DNA from: TMED27 sp963922705
GTDB lineage: Bacteria; Pseudomonadota; Alphaproteobacteria; Micavibrionales; Micavibrionaceae
Length of the DNA: 34,540 nucleotides
Assembly: GCA_963922705.1 (NCBI GenBank)
Contig: CAWUJS010000013.1
Location: 1-34,540 of the forward strand
Reading direction: 5' to 3'
The stretch's first letter is position 1. Each line of letters starts with the position of its first letter. Below the pieces are notes generated by a model that had not been told where the DNA came from, made no database searches, and saw nothing but the letters and a program-made list of their open reading frames with translations. Position numbers and translations under genes: made by a program. Shown here piece after piece: positions 1 through 8,602 of the stretch.

Positions 1-60
1 GGATTGCTTCACTGCGTTCGCAATGACAACAGCGTCATTGCGAGGAAGCCGCAGGGATGA
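1..60. repeat. Palindromic dispersed-repeat remnant at the left edge
   Basis: The stretch contains two arms, TCGCAATGAC at 18-27 and GTCATTGCGA at 34-43, which pair perfectly over 10 bp around a 6-base loop. The flanking words (GGATTGCTTC and GAGGAAGCC) resemble a REP-like intergenic palindrome that I recall from several alphaproteobacterial genomes. The window starts inside it, so its full length cannot be seen. It does not code for a protein and lies about 110 bases before rpoN. Membership in a repeat family is from memory; the hairpin is seen directly. Confidence 0.6.
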
Positions 61-167
61 CGGTATTGAGGCAGAAATCGGGCTATTAAATCCAAATACA
101 ATCGCCATGGGTGACTATAACGTTTTAAGAGATTAATATCCTCTCCAATTTGTGCTAGCTTATTAAC

Positions 168-1625
168 ATGAGCAATATCTCTCAAAAGCTTGATCTCCGG
201 CAGTCCCAAAATCTTGTGATGACCCCGCAATTGCAGCAGGCAATCAAGCTGTTGCAGCTGAGCAATATGGAACTATCCGAGGTTGTCGAAGAGGAGCTAG
301 AGAAAAACCCGCTGCTTGAAAAAGATGACCGCCATGACGATAGCGCGGATAGTGATTCGCAAACGCCCGTCACTGAAAAAGACAATATCGAAGAAAGCTT
401 TGAAAAAGCACATAACAACGAGCCGGAGAATACCGCGCCGGATTTTGATCCGGGCAGTACGATGGCGGAAATTGGTGCTGGCGGAAATTCCAAATTCGAG
501 ACGATTGAGAATAGTATTGAGAACCGATTGGAATCCACACAAACATTGCGTGATCATGTAACTGCGCAGCTTCAAATTGCGTTCGATGATCCGCGTGATC
601 TGATGATTGGCGGTCTGCTGATTGATTTGCTCGATGAAAGCGGTTATGTGCGTGAAGATGTAGATGCGCTTGCGCAGCGCCTGGGCTGTTCGGTTGAGCG
701 CATACAAAAATTGCTGCGGGTCATGAAAACATTTGATCCAAGCGGCATTTTTGCGTCTGATCTGGCTGATTGTATGGCGATACAATTGCATGAGCGTGGA
801 CAGCTAGATGAGCAAATGCAGGCCTTGATTGATCATCTGCATCTGCTTGCCGATCATGATCATAAAAAACTGGCTGAGATTTGCGGTGTTAATGAGACTT
901 ATCTTGCGGATATGATCGCCGAAATCAAAGCTTTAAACCCCAAGCCTGCAGCGGAATTTGAGCATCTTGTTGTGCAGACCGCCATACCGGATGTGATTAT
1001 GAAGCGCCTCGCGAAAAATCTTGGCGGTGGATGGCGTGTTGAGTTGAATACGGATACTTTGCCGCGCGTGCTTGTGAATAATCAATATTATACAGATGTC
1101 ATCAAAAGCACATCGCAAAAACAAGACAGGGAATATCTGACAACACAGCTACAAAATGCTAACTGGCTGGTTAAAGCGATGGATCAGCGCGCGCAGACTA
1201 TCCTGAAGGTCGCCAGTGAAATTGTCGAACAGCAAGATGCGTTTTTTAACTATGGGATTGAGTTTTTAAAGCCGCTTAAGCTCGTTGATATTGCAGAAGA
1301 AATTGATATGCATGAAAGTACAGTCTCGCGCGTGACCACCAATAAATATATCGGCACGCCGCGTGGTATCTTTGAGCTGAAATTCTTTTTCTCAACGGCC
1401 TTGGTTAGTGATGACGGCACGGCCCATAGCGCGCAAAGCATTAAAGCGCGCATTAAAACATTGATTGATGATGAAGACCCAAAGAAAATTCTTTCTGATG
1501 ACAAGATTGTTGAGATTTTAAAATCCGAAGGAATCGATATTGCACGGCGCACTGTTGCAAAATACCGCGAAGCTATGCATATCGGCTCCAGCGTGCAGCG
1601 GCGTAAAATGAAAAAGAATTTGTAA
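168..1625 (+). CDS. rpoN: RNA polymerase sigma-54 factor
   Basis: This 485-residue protein is sigma-54, which directs RNA polymerase to -24/-12 promoters and needs AAA+ activators to open DNA. The Gln/Leu-rich region I lies at residues 1-50 (SQNLVMTPQLQQAIKLLQLS), followed by an acidic, Ser/Asp/Glu-rich region II at about 50-110. The core-binding and helix-turn-helix domains follow (STVSRVTTNKYIGTPRG). Near the C-terminus is the RpoN box ARRTVAKYR, which contacts the -24 element. Length is normal for the family. The ATG at 168 gives the standard MS..LxLRQSQxLVMTPQLQQ start. It is followed on the same strand by hpf, a common arrangement. The usual upstream lptB is not within the 167 bases visible. 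Confidence 0.98.
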   Translation: MSNISQKLDLRQSQNLVMTPQLQQAIKLLQLSNMELSEVVEEELEKNPLLEKDDRHDDSADSDSQTPVTEKDNIEESFEKAHNNEPENTAPDFDPGSTMAEIGAGGNSKFETIENSIENRLESTQTLRDHVTAQLQIAFDDPRDLMIGGLLIDLLDESGYVREDVDALAQRLGCSVERIQKLLRVMKTFDPSGIFASDLADCMAIQLHERGQLDEQMQALIDHLHLLADHDHKKLAEICGVNETYLADMIAEIKALNPKPAAEFEHLVVQTAIPDVIMKRLAKNLGGGWRVELNTDTLPRVLVNNQYYTDVIKSTSQKQDREYLTTQLQNANWLVKAMDQRAQTILKVASEIVEQQDAFFNYGIEFLKPLKLVDIAEEIDMHESTVSRVTTNKYIGTPRGIFELKFFFSTALVSDDGTAHSAQSIKARIKTLIDDEDPKKILSDDKIVEILKSEGIDIARRTVAKYREAMHIGSSVQRRKMKKNL

Positions 1626-1698
1626 ATCGGCACTCCCCAAGCGATATATGTGTGTGTTATACTTGATAGGTATCACATCAAACAAAGAGGAAAAATCT

Positions 1699-2313
1699 AT
1701 GGAACTCAACGTTCATGGCAAACAAATTGACGTTGGCGAATCTTTACGCACGCATGTCGAGGATAAGCTCGGCGATCTTAATGAGAAATACTTTAATCAT
1801 GCGACTTTTGCGACAGTTACTTTCTCAAAAGAAGGGCATGGCAAGCCGCGCACAAAAACAAATATCTCTGTGCAGCTCGGCAAAAACATTATGGTGGTGG
1901 CTGATTCGACTGATCCAGACCCTTATGCTTCTTTCGATGCTGCGGCGGAAAAAGTTGGCAAACAAATGCGTCGTTACAAGAGAAAGCTACGTGACCATCA
2001 TGACCGTATGGAAGAAACGCCGGAAAGCGAGATTATCAAGGCGCGCGATTACGTGTTAGCTGCTGCGCCTGAGCAAGATGACCAACAGGAAGCGGATGAA
2101 AACGCAACTCCCGAAGGCGATGATCCAGCGGTTATTGCTGAGATGACTAAGGAGATAGAGGTGATGAGCGTATCAGATGCCGTAATGCGCCTTGATCTGT
2201 CTGGTGAAAATGCGCTTTTGTTCCGTAATGCAAGCCATAACGGATTGAATATGATTTACAAACGCGCAGATGGGAATATTGGCTGGATTGACCCGGATGG
2301 TCATAGCAATTAG
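1699..2313 (+). CDS. hpf: Ribosome hibernation promoting factor, long form (sigma-54 modulation protein)
   Basis: The product is a 204-residue long-form HPF, which binds the 30S decoding region and dimerises ribosomes into inactive 100S particles. The N-terminal S30AE domain starts MELNVHGKQIDVGESLRTHV and extends to about residue 105. An acidic, low-complexity linker follows, and the C-terminal dimerisation domain occupies about 150-204 (DAVMRLDLSGENALLFRN; NMIYKRADGNIGWIDPDG). The ATG at 1699 is chosen because AGAGG at 1686-1690 is a well-placed ribosome binding site and because S30AE domains start there; an upstream in-frame ATG at 1648 would add 17 unconserved residues. It lies 73 bases after rpoN. 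The ptsN gene that often follows is absent. Confidence 0.95.
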   Translation: MELNVHGKQIDVGESLRTHVEDKLGDLNEKYFNHATFATVTFSKEGHGKPRTKTNISVQLGKNIMVVADSTDPDPYASFDAAAEKVGKQMRRYKRKLRDHHDRMEETPESEIIKARDYVLAAAPEQDDQQEADENATPEGDDPAVIAEMTKEIEVMSVSDAVMRLDLSGENALLFRNASHNGLNMIYKRADGNIGWIDPDGHSN

Positions 2314-2346
2314 CGTTCATATAAATAGAATTGATAATTCCGGGCT

Positions 2347-2916
2347 CTAGGCATTAAACTTAATATCTGGCGCTTGCTCGAGTTGCTCGCGGGTATTATC
2401 TGCGATTTCAAAGAACTCTTCTTTGCGAAAGCCAAGTGTCCCTGCAAACAAAACCGCCGGAAATTGTTCAATGGATGTATTTAATTCTGCCGTTGCATTA
2501 TTGAAAAAACGACGTGCAGCGGCGAGTTTATTCTCGATATCCGATAATTCATCCATAAATTGACGAAAATTCGTATCGGCTTTCAGGTCTGGATAATTTT
2601 CTGCTACGGCAAAGAGGTTAAACATGGCTCGCCCTAGTTTATTTTCTGCGGCAACACGTTGCGAGGTTGTGTCTGCGTTACTAACCCCTGCACGTGCATT
2701 TGTAACATTTTGAAGGACTTCTTTTTCATGAGCAGCGTAGCCTTTTACTGTTTCCAGCAAATTTGGAATCAAATCAAAGCGCTGTTTGAGCTGCACATCG
2801 ATATCGGCAAAAGATTGCTCACGATTTTGACGCAATGCGACAAGTCGGTTATAAATGCCCATGATGACAAGAGCTATAACTGCGATTATACCGAGAATAA
2901 CCCATAGTACTTCCAT
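2347..2916 (-). CDS. lemA: LemA family membrane protein
   Basis: This 189-residue protein matches the LemA family. One membrane helix at residues 3-22 (VLWVILGIIAVIALVIMGIY) is followed by the family signature NRLVALRQNREQSFADIDVQ and by LKQRFDLIPNLLETVKGYA. The rest is a helical bundle on one side of the membrane. The molecular role of LemA proteins is poorly defined. A good ribosome binding site (AAGGG, about 8 bases before the ATG) supports the start at 2916. It converges on hpf with a 33-base gap. Many genomes pair lemA with a TPM-domain gene or htpX; neither is here, so it appears to be a single-gene unit transcribed divergently from the FIST gene. Confidence 0.95.
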   Translation of the reverse strand: MEVLWVILGIIAVIALVIMGIYNRLVALRQNREQSFADIDVQLKQRFDLIPNLLETVKGYAAHEKEVLQNVTNARAGVSNADTTSQRVAAENKLGRAMFNLFAVAENYPDLKADTNFRQFMDELSDIENKLAAARRFFNNATAELNTSIEQFPAVLFAGTLGFRKEEFFEIADNTREQLEQAPDIKFNA

Positions 2917-3015
2917 AATGATTCCCTTTCGAAAGTGATCTTATTAGTTTACTTTAGGATAGTGATTCGCATTTGGCGAGTTTTTTCAGGATTGTTTTAT
3001 TTAAGTTCAAACACT

Positions 3016-4251
3016 ATGTCTTTATTCACTTCTTCAAATTTTGCTTCTGCTATTGCAGCAGGTTCTGACTGGCGTCAAGTCTCTAAAGCTGTGCTTGAAA
3101 AGTTAGAGGAAATACAAACGGATGGCGCTCATTTTAATCTGGGGTTTCTTTATATTACAGATCATTTAAGTGATGATGCGCAAAGTATTATTAATTTATT
3201 TCAATCCGTTCTTAAAATTGACAATTGGGTAGGCGCTAATGCGGTTGGCGTGATGGGGTGCGGTGAGGATTATATTGATCAGCCAGCTATTGCTGCGATG
3301 ATTGGCGCGTTTGACGAAGATATGTTTTGCCTTTTTCCATCTGTACAATTTCAGGGCGAAAACGTTAGTGAAACCCTTGGTGATTGGCAAAAAAGGCATA
3401 ATCCCATGCTGGTTTTAGCGCATGGTGATCCGGTTGCCGAAGAAAATCCGGATACGGCTTTAAAAACGCTCAATGATATTATCTCTGGATTTATGGTTGG
3501 CGGTCTCTCATCGTCACGCCAACACCAAATTCAGTTTTCTGGCGAAGTAACCAATAATGGTATTAGCGGTGTTGCCTTTTCTGAACAGGTCAAAGTTGCA
3601 ACGGCTCTCTCGCAGGGCTGCGTTCCGATTGGTGGTGTTCATACGATTACACGCTGTGATGAGCATACGGTTCTTGAATTGAATGGTGAGAAGGCCGTTG
3701 ATATTTTTGAAGAGGATTTGCGTCAGATGGCGCTTAAGAAACTCGGCAAAGATCCTGATAAAATTATCGTTGATCGCTATGATATTGAAACAAAAGATGA
3801 CATTCCCGCAGATTTTCAAAGCCTTATGCAGGGGGATATGCATGTTGCTTTTCCAGTCAATGAATCGGATCAAAATGACTATCTTGTTCGCAACATCATC
3901 GGGCTTGACCCTGATGAGGGATCAATTATGGTCTCCGAATATTTAAACAAAGGCGAGCGCATAGTGTTTGTTCATCGCAATGATGAAAGCGTGCGCGAAG
4001 ATCTTTCCAAAACGCTTGTTAAATTGCGCAAAAGAGTCATGAATGAGCATGGCTGCTTTGAGCCAAAAGCTGCAATTTACATTTCATGTGCCGGGCGCGC
4101 GCAGGCGCAGTTTGCCGGTCAGGCTAAATCTGAAATCAAACTGATAAGAGATATTATAGGGGATGTACCACTATGCGGGTTTTATGCCGGTGGTGAAATT
4201 TCCAATGCCCGCCTTTATGGATATACAGGTATTTTAACCCTGTTTTTATAA
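3016..4251 (+). CDS. FIST-domain protein (FIST N and FIST C)
   Basis: The 411-residue product looks like a cytoplasmic FIST protein, a sensory module proposed to bind small ligands such as amino acids. The N-terminal domain includes the characteristic VGANAVGVMGCGEDYIDQ at about residues 73-90 and a Gly/Ser-rich MVGGLSSSR turn. The FIST C part covers the second half and ends with CGFYAGGEISN near the C-terminus, as is typical. The ATG at 3016 is preferred because it begins a normal FIST N-terminus. A GTG at 2935 would add 27 hydrophobic residues that look like translated upstream DNA. No clear ribosome binding site precedes 3016. No kinase, GGDEF or chemotaxis gene is adjacent, so its output partner is unknown. 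Confidence 0.85.
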   Translation: MSLFTSSNFASAIAAGSDWRQVSKAVLEKLEEIQTDGAHFNLGFLYITDHLSDDAQSIINLFQSVLKIDNWVGANAVGVMGCGEDYIDQPAIAAMIGAFDEDMFCLFPSVQFQGENVSETLGDWQKRHNPMLVLAHGDPVAEENPDTALKTLNDIISGFMVGGLSSSRQHQIQFSGEVTNNGISGVAFSEQVKVATALSQGCVPIGGVHTITRCDEHTVLELNGEKAVDIFEEDLRQMALKKLGKDPDKIIVDRYDIETKDDIPADFQSLMQGDMHVAFPVNESDQNDYLVRNIIGLDPDEGSIMVSEYLNKGERIVFVHRNDESVREDLSKTLVKLRKRVMNEHGCFEPKAAIYISCAGRAQAQFAGQAKSEIKLIRDIIGDVPLCGFYAGGEISNARLYGYTGILTLFL

Positions 4252-4322
4252 AGAAGCATTTGTATTTATGTTTTAAACCCGTCTAAAATATTAGATATAA
4301 GCTCATATTAAGGATTATCATT

Positions 4323-5168
4323 ATGATCAGATTTCTTGTTCTTTTTTTCTTTATTTTAGGATTTGTTCCAATTCAATTGCATGCGCAGGATGCTATTCCC
4401 GAACTCCCAGCACCGATTCAGACGCTTGTGGATGAAGGGGCGCAGATTCGCTATCTCGGGCGTGATAAAGGTCTGGATGCCTGGCTAACGATGAAAAACG
4501 GGCAAGAGCAGTATTTTTATGTATTGCCTGATCGTAGCGCTTTTCTCATGGGTGTTTTATTTGATGAGAAGGGTGAAATGTTGACTGTTGATCAGGTGCG
4601 GCGTTTGCAAAATGCAGATGGTGATTTGCTTGATGCGTTGACCAATGAAACGCTGATGACTGACGGGAATTCACGCGCAAAACAGCAATCTTTTGAATTT
4701 AAGACACCGTCAGAGCGGCTTTATTACGATATTGAAAATAGTAATTGGGTGCCACTCGGAGAGACTGGCGCTCCTATCCTTTATAGCTTTATTGATCCTC
4801 AATGTCCGCATTGTCATACTTTCATTGAACAAATTCGTGCAGAATATATTGAAAAGGGTCGTGTTCAAGTGCGCATGATACCTGTTGGTTTTCGTGAAGA
4901 AACACGCTCGCAAGCTGCTTTTCTGATGGCTACGCCCAATCCTCAGGAGCGTTGGTTTAGGCATATGGACGGCGATGAAGCGGCGCTGCCTGCTAAAAGT
5001 GAGCTTAATCAGCAAGGTGTTCAGCGCAATCTTTCGATCATGCAATCCTGGAAGCTGAATGTTACGCCGATGATTATTTATCGTGGAAAAGACGGGCAGG
5101 TTAAAGTTGTGCGTGGAAAGCCACAGGATCCGGCAACTGTTATTGCTGATATTGGTGCGAGGAGTTAG
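4323..5168 (+). CDS. DsbG/DsbC-like periplasmic thiol:disulfide protein
   Basis: The 281-residue protein has a signal peptide (residues 1-21, cut after QLHA) and a periplasmic thioredoxin-fold domain. It has an N-terminal dimerisation-like region (about 25-110), then a thioredoxin fold with the active-site motif CPHC at residues 161-164 and a cis-proline loop (VTPM, Pro249). The layout fits DsbC/DsbG disulfide isomerases, although CPHC is the motif of the oxidase DsbA, so isomerase and oxidase are both possible. AAGGA at about 4310 is a good ribosome binding site for the ATG at 4323. Its last 4 bases overlap the end of the convergent addA, so the two transcripts share their 3' ends. No DsbD-like reductase is in the window. 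Confidence 0.85.
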   Translation: MIRFLVLFFFILGFVPIQLHAQDAIPELPAPIQTLVDEGAQIRYLGRDKGLDAWLTMKNGQEQYFYVLPDRSAFLMGVLFDEKGEMLTVDQVRRLQNADGDLLDALTNETLMTDGNSRAKQQSFEFKTPSERLYYDIENSNWVPLGETGAPILYSFIDPQCPHCHTFIEQIRAEYIEKGRVQVRMIPVGFREETRSQAAFLMATPNPQERWFRHMDGDEAALPAKSELNQQGVQRNLSIMQSWKLNVTPMIIYRGKDGQVKVVRGKPQDPATVIADIGARS

Positions 5169-8100
5169 AGCTGGGGAGTGCTTGATTCAACTGGCATAAG
5201 GTTTGGTCCATCTGTCCATAAGAGGGCGCAATGGATTTTATGATTTGGATAGATTTCTCTTAAAATATCGGCATAAGCCTGCATCTGGTTTTTGTAAATC
5301 AGCGGAATGTCTTGCGGGGTTTTTGGTGGTGGGCGGTTGGTCTTAAAATCCACGATTATAATTTCCTGATCTGTTATTATAAGGCGGTCAATTTGGCCGC
5401 TAACAATCCTTCCATCTTTTAACAGGCCTGTGATTGGGACTTCTGCTTTGGCGTTTTCACCAAAAATGGCTTTGAATGCCGCGTGATTGAGGATTTTTTC
5501 TATTTCTTCCATGATATTCTGGTGAACTGAATCAGGCAAATCACCAGCATGTTTTGTCAGATAATCCTGCATGCTTTTATGGCGCTGGTTTTCCGGGATA
5601 TCGGGTAAGAATTGCAAAAGCTTATGCGTGACATTTCCGCGCCGAAAACGGTAATTATTATCCGATTTTAATGGCGATATTGCTGTTGGGTCGGCTTCGG
5701 CAGGGCGAGATGGCATCAACGTTATGGGTGGATGGGGTTCGGCCGGAGCCGCTGTGCTCATCCAGTCAGGGATTGCCGTATGACTGTTTATTGCTGTTTG
5801 TGCTTTGGAGGTGCGATCCGGTTCTTTGATTTGCGGATTTTGAAGAATGAGTTTTTCATCACTTTTTTCAGTATCGACATAGCTTTTCAGGGCTTGATGG
5901 CAAAGACTATACCAGCAATTCTCGGCAATATCCTGCTTGCCTTTGTAGCCCGTGATATAAAGGCGGTCTTCTGCGCGGGTCATGGCAACATATAAAAGGC
6001 GGCGATATTCTTCATCCAAACGCTCTAAAACGGCATCTTTTGCTTTACTATAATGATGCGATGCCGTGTCTTTTCGCGGCGACCATACAGGAAGCTCTTG
6101 CCCTGTTTGGGTGGGCCATAAAAGGCGATTACCGGCTTGTGTTGGATTGAGGCCGGGGGTTGATGTGGTATCTGGCAGGAAGATAATCGGCGCTTGCAGG
6201 CCTTTGGAGCCATGAACTGTCATGATGCGGATATGATTATTTTGATCATCATGATCGCGCTTTACATTCCCTGCATTTTGTTTTTGCCACTGCAGGAAAT
6301 TCTGCAAAGCGGGGGTTTGGTCTTTTTCAAAAGACAGCGCTGCATTGAGCAGCTCATTCAAGGCGTCATGCGCATCTGTACCAAGGCGTTTTTGAAAGGC
6401 GCGCAGGCCGCTCATGCTATCAGCCGGGCATGGGGTTTGTAGTATGTTAGACAGATAAGTATAGGGCGTGCACAGTGATGCTTTTTGTATGATGCCTTTG
6501 AGATAGTCTGTGATTTCAGGTGCAGCCTTATCCTGCACCGATGCCCATAACGAGGCCGGGCGGTTATAGGCGACTTCAAAAAGTGCATCTTCATCCATCC
6601 CAATTAAAGGTGATTTTAACAGGCATGCCAAGGTTAAATCATCAGAAGGGAGTAAGGCGAATTGACAAATCGCCAGCATATCCTGAACGACGATTTGATC
6701 ATTGAGAATAATCCGATCCATCCCCCCTACCGGGATATTGCGGATTTTCAGCGCACGCATGAGCTGACCGACAAATGCATTGCGTGTGCGTACCAAAATC
6801 ATAATATCCCGTGGCTCTATTGGGCGGTTATGGGATTCCAGGATTTCGCTGTTTTCAATCCAGTTTTGAATCGCATTGGCGATGTTTTCGGCGCATTTGG
6901 TACTGCCGCTTTTTTGATCCATAATAGTGATTGGTGGGTCCCATGTGCGGATATCTTCAACCGCATCACTTTCGAAGACAGGCCAGACTTCAACCCTGCC
7001 GGCCTGACCGCGCCGGAAAGAATCATGATTAATGGCGCCAATGCCAAGGCCTTTGCTGTTTTGCGGATTAGAAAAGACGGTATCAACCGCGGCAAGGACG
7101 GATTTAACCGAGCGAAAAGAGATATTCAGGTCGACTTTATGCCAGTTTTTTTGCGCCATTGTGATTTTTGAAGAAAAATGGTTGCGCATTTTATCGAATT
7201 CTTCCGGCGAAGCGCGTTGGAAGCTGTAAATGGATTGTTTTTCATCACCAACAGTAAAAATAGTCCGCCTATCATCGCTTTCGCTATGTGCGGCAAAAAA
7301 TTCTTCCGTGAGTGCTTCGATGATGCTCCATTGTTCAGGGTTAGTATCTTGTGCCTCATCGATCAGGATATGGTCGATACCCTGGTCGAGTTTATATTGT
7401 ACCCAGCTTCCGCTTGATTTCATGAGATCACGTGTTTTGAAGATCAGATCTTCGTAGTCGAGCATGTTATCTTGTGCTTTTATTGCAGCATAATGTTGCA
7501 AGGTTTCTTGTCCAATTAATAGAATATCACGCGTTAAGGCTGCTGTTTCAGATGCTTTGATTGTATCAATAATTGTGTGAAGACGTTGTGCTTCGGATGC
7601 CATGATATCTAGCAAATGTGGGAATTCATCACTTAGCTTTTTACTCATTAGCTTCGCCCTTATTTCACCGTCTTTTTTAAAGAAAGCAGCTTGATAAGTT
7701 TCAAAATGAGTCATGCGCTCTTCGTTTGTGCGAGATAGAAAGTCATGAATAATCGCAGCATTTTTAATATCTGTTTTATTGCTTTGTGCCATAGCATCGG
7801 CACAATATTTAAGGCCAGCGCGATCAAAGGATTGATCCTCACATGCAGCTTCTAAAATCTCTTCTTTGGAGCGATTGGGTTGTATATCCATTGATTGGCA
7901 AAGCGCGGTATAAAATCCATCGATACCAAAATGCTTTTCCAGTATAGAATCAAGCTGCCCGCGCTCAGACGCGATTGCATGTATGAGCTGTCCAAGTTGG
8001 TCTTCATTGATGTTATGGGACAGGTTTTCAAGTGCAGCATTGAGCGGCGTTCCTTTTTCTTCTGTTGCCGCCTTGAAAGTAGATGCTTTTGCATCTTGCA

Positions 8101-8602
8101 GAAATTTATATAACACTCTTTCCTCTGCGACTTCAAATCCCGGTGTTAGACCTGATTCCAATGGAAAGCGTGATAAGACAGATTGACAAAAAGCATGAAT
8201 GGTCATGATTTTAAGGCGACCCGGCGTATCAATAACATGAGCAAATAATTGCCTTGCCGCAGCAATTTCATTATCTTGCGGTTTGCGACCTAACAATTTT
8301 TGAAGAGATGTGGTGAGCTTTTCTTGGGGTGCAACAGACCAGCTTGATAATGTTTCATTGATCCGCAACGCCATTTCACTGGCAGCGGCTTTTGTAAATG
8401 TCAGGCCCAGAATTTTATGCGGTGCGGAGCCGGGCGTTCCTTCACCTTGCGGCAGAAGTAAGCGCAAAACCCGGTCTGTCAAAACTTTGGTTTTGCCTGT
8501 CCCGGCGGAGGCGCTAACCCAAATGGATGAGGATGGATCTGAGGCTTGTCGCTGGAGGACATTGGGGTCAAGCGGTCTGGCTAATTCACGTTCTGCACTC
8601 AT
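5165..8602 (-). CDS. addA: Double-strand break repair helicase-nuclease AddA
   Basis: AddA is the UvrD-like helicase and nuclease subunit of AddAB, which resects double-strand breaks for RecA loading, the alphaproteobacterial counterpart of RecBCD. The 1145-residue protein has Walker A ASAGTGKTKV at about 32-41, Walker B LIDEAQDTNPEQW, motif III GDEKQSIYSFQRA, motif IV NISFRS, motif V TVHGSKGLQAPIIF and motif VI RRLLYVAMTRAEDRLY. A RecB-type nuclease lies near the C-terminus with GQIDRLI and VDFKTNRP, so helicase and nuclease both look intact. The ATG at 8602 overlaps the addB stop by 4 bases (ATGA), showing translational coupling. Thioredoxin (trxA), which often follows in alphaproteobacteria, is absent; a convergent Dsb-like gene lies there instead. 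Confidence 0.97.
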   Translation of the reverse strand: MSAERELARPLDPNVLQRQASDPSSSIWVSASAGTGKTKVLTDRVLRLLLPQGEGTPGSAPHKILGLTFTKAAASEMALRINETLSSWSVAPQEKLTTSLQKLLGRKPQDNEIAAARQLFAHVIDTPGRLKIMTIHAFCQSVLSRFPLESGLTPGFEVAEERVLYKFLQDAKASTFKAATEEKGTPLNAALENLSHNINEDQLGQLIHAIASERGQLDSILEKHFGIDGFYTALCQSMDIQPNRSKEEILEAACEDQSFDRAGLKYCADAMAQSNKTDIKNAAIIHDFLSRTNEERMTHFETYQAAFFKKDGEIRAKLMSKKLSDEFPHLLDIMASEAQRLHTIIDTIKASETAALTRDILLIGQETLQHYAAIKAQDNMLDYEDLIFKTRDLMKSSGSWVQYKLDQGIDHILIDEAQDTNPEQWSIIEALTEEFFAAHSESDDRRTIFTVGDEKQSIYSFQRASPEEFDKMRNHFSSKITMAQKNWHKVDLNISFRSVKSVLAAVDTVFSNPQNSKGLGIGAINHDSFRRGQAGRVEVWPVFESDAVEDIRTWDPPITIMDQKSGSTKCAENIANAIQNWIENSEILESHNRPIEPRDIMILVRTRNAFVGQLMRALKIRNIPVGGMDRIILNDQIVVQDMLAICQFALLPSDDLTLACLLKSPLIGMDEDALFEVAYNRPASLWASVQDKAAPEITDYLKGIIQKASLCTPYTYLSNILQTPCPADSMSGLRAFQKRLGTDAHDALNELLNAALSFEKDQTPALQNFLQWQKQNAGNVKRDHDDQNNHIRIMTVHGSKGLQAPIIFLPDTTSTPGLNPTQAGNRLLWPTQTGQELPVWSPRKDTASHHYSKAKDAVLERLDEEYRRLLYVAMTRAEDRLYITGYKGKQDIAENCWYSLCHQALKSYVDTEKSDEKLILQNPQIKEPDRTSKAQTAINSHTAIPDWMSTAAPAEPHPPITLMPSRPAEADPTAISPLKSDNNYRFRRGNVTHKLLQFLPDIPENQRHKSMQDYLTKHAGDLPDSVHQNIMEEIEKILNHAAFKAIFGENAKAEVPITGLLKDGRIVSGQIDRLIITDQEIIIVDFKTNRPPPKTPQDIPLIYKNQMQAYADILREIYPNHKIHCALLWTDGPNLMPVESSTPQL

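Noticed and set aside
9..230. Short minus-strand open frame across the left-edge repeat and rpoN start
   Set aside because: It overlaps the palindromic repeat and the conserved rpoN N-terminus, with no family match or ribosome binding site.
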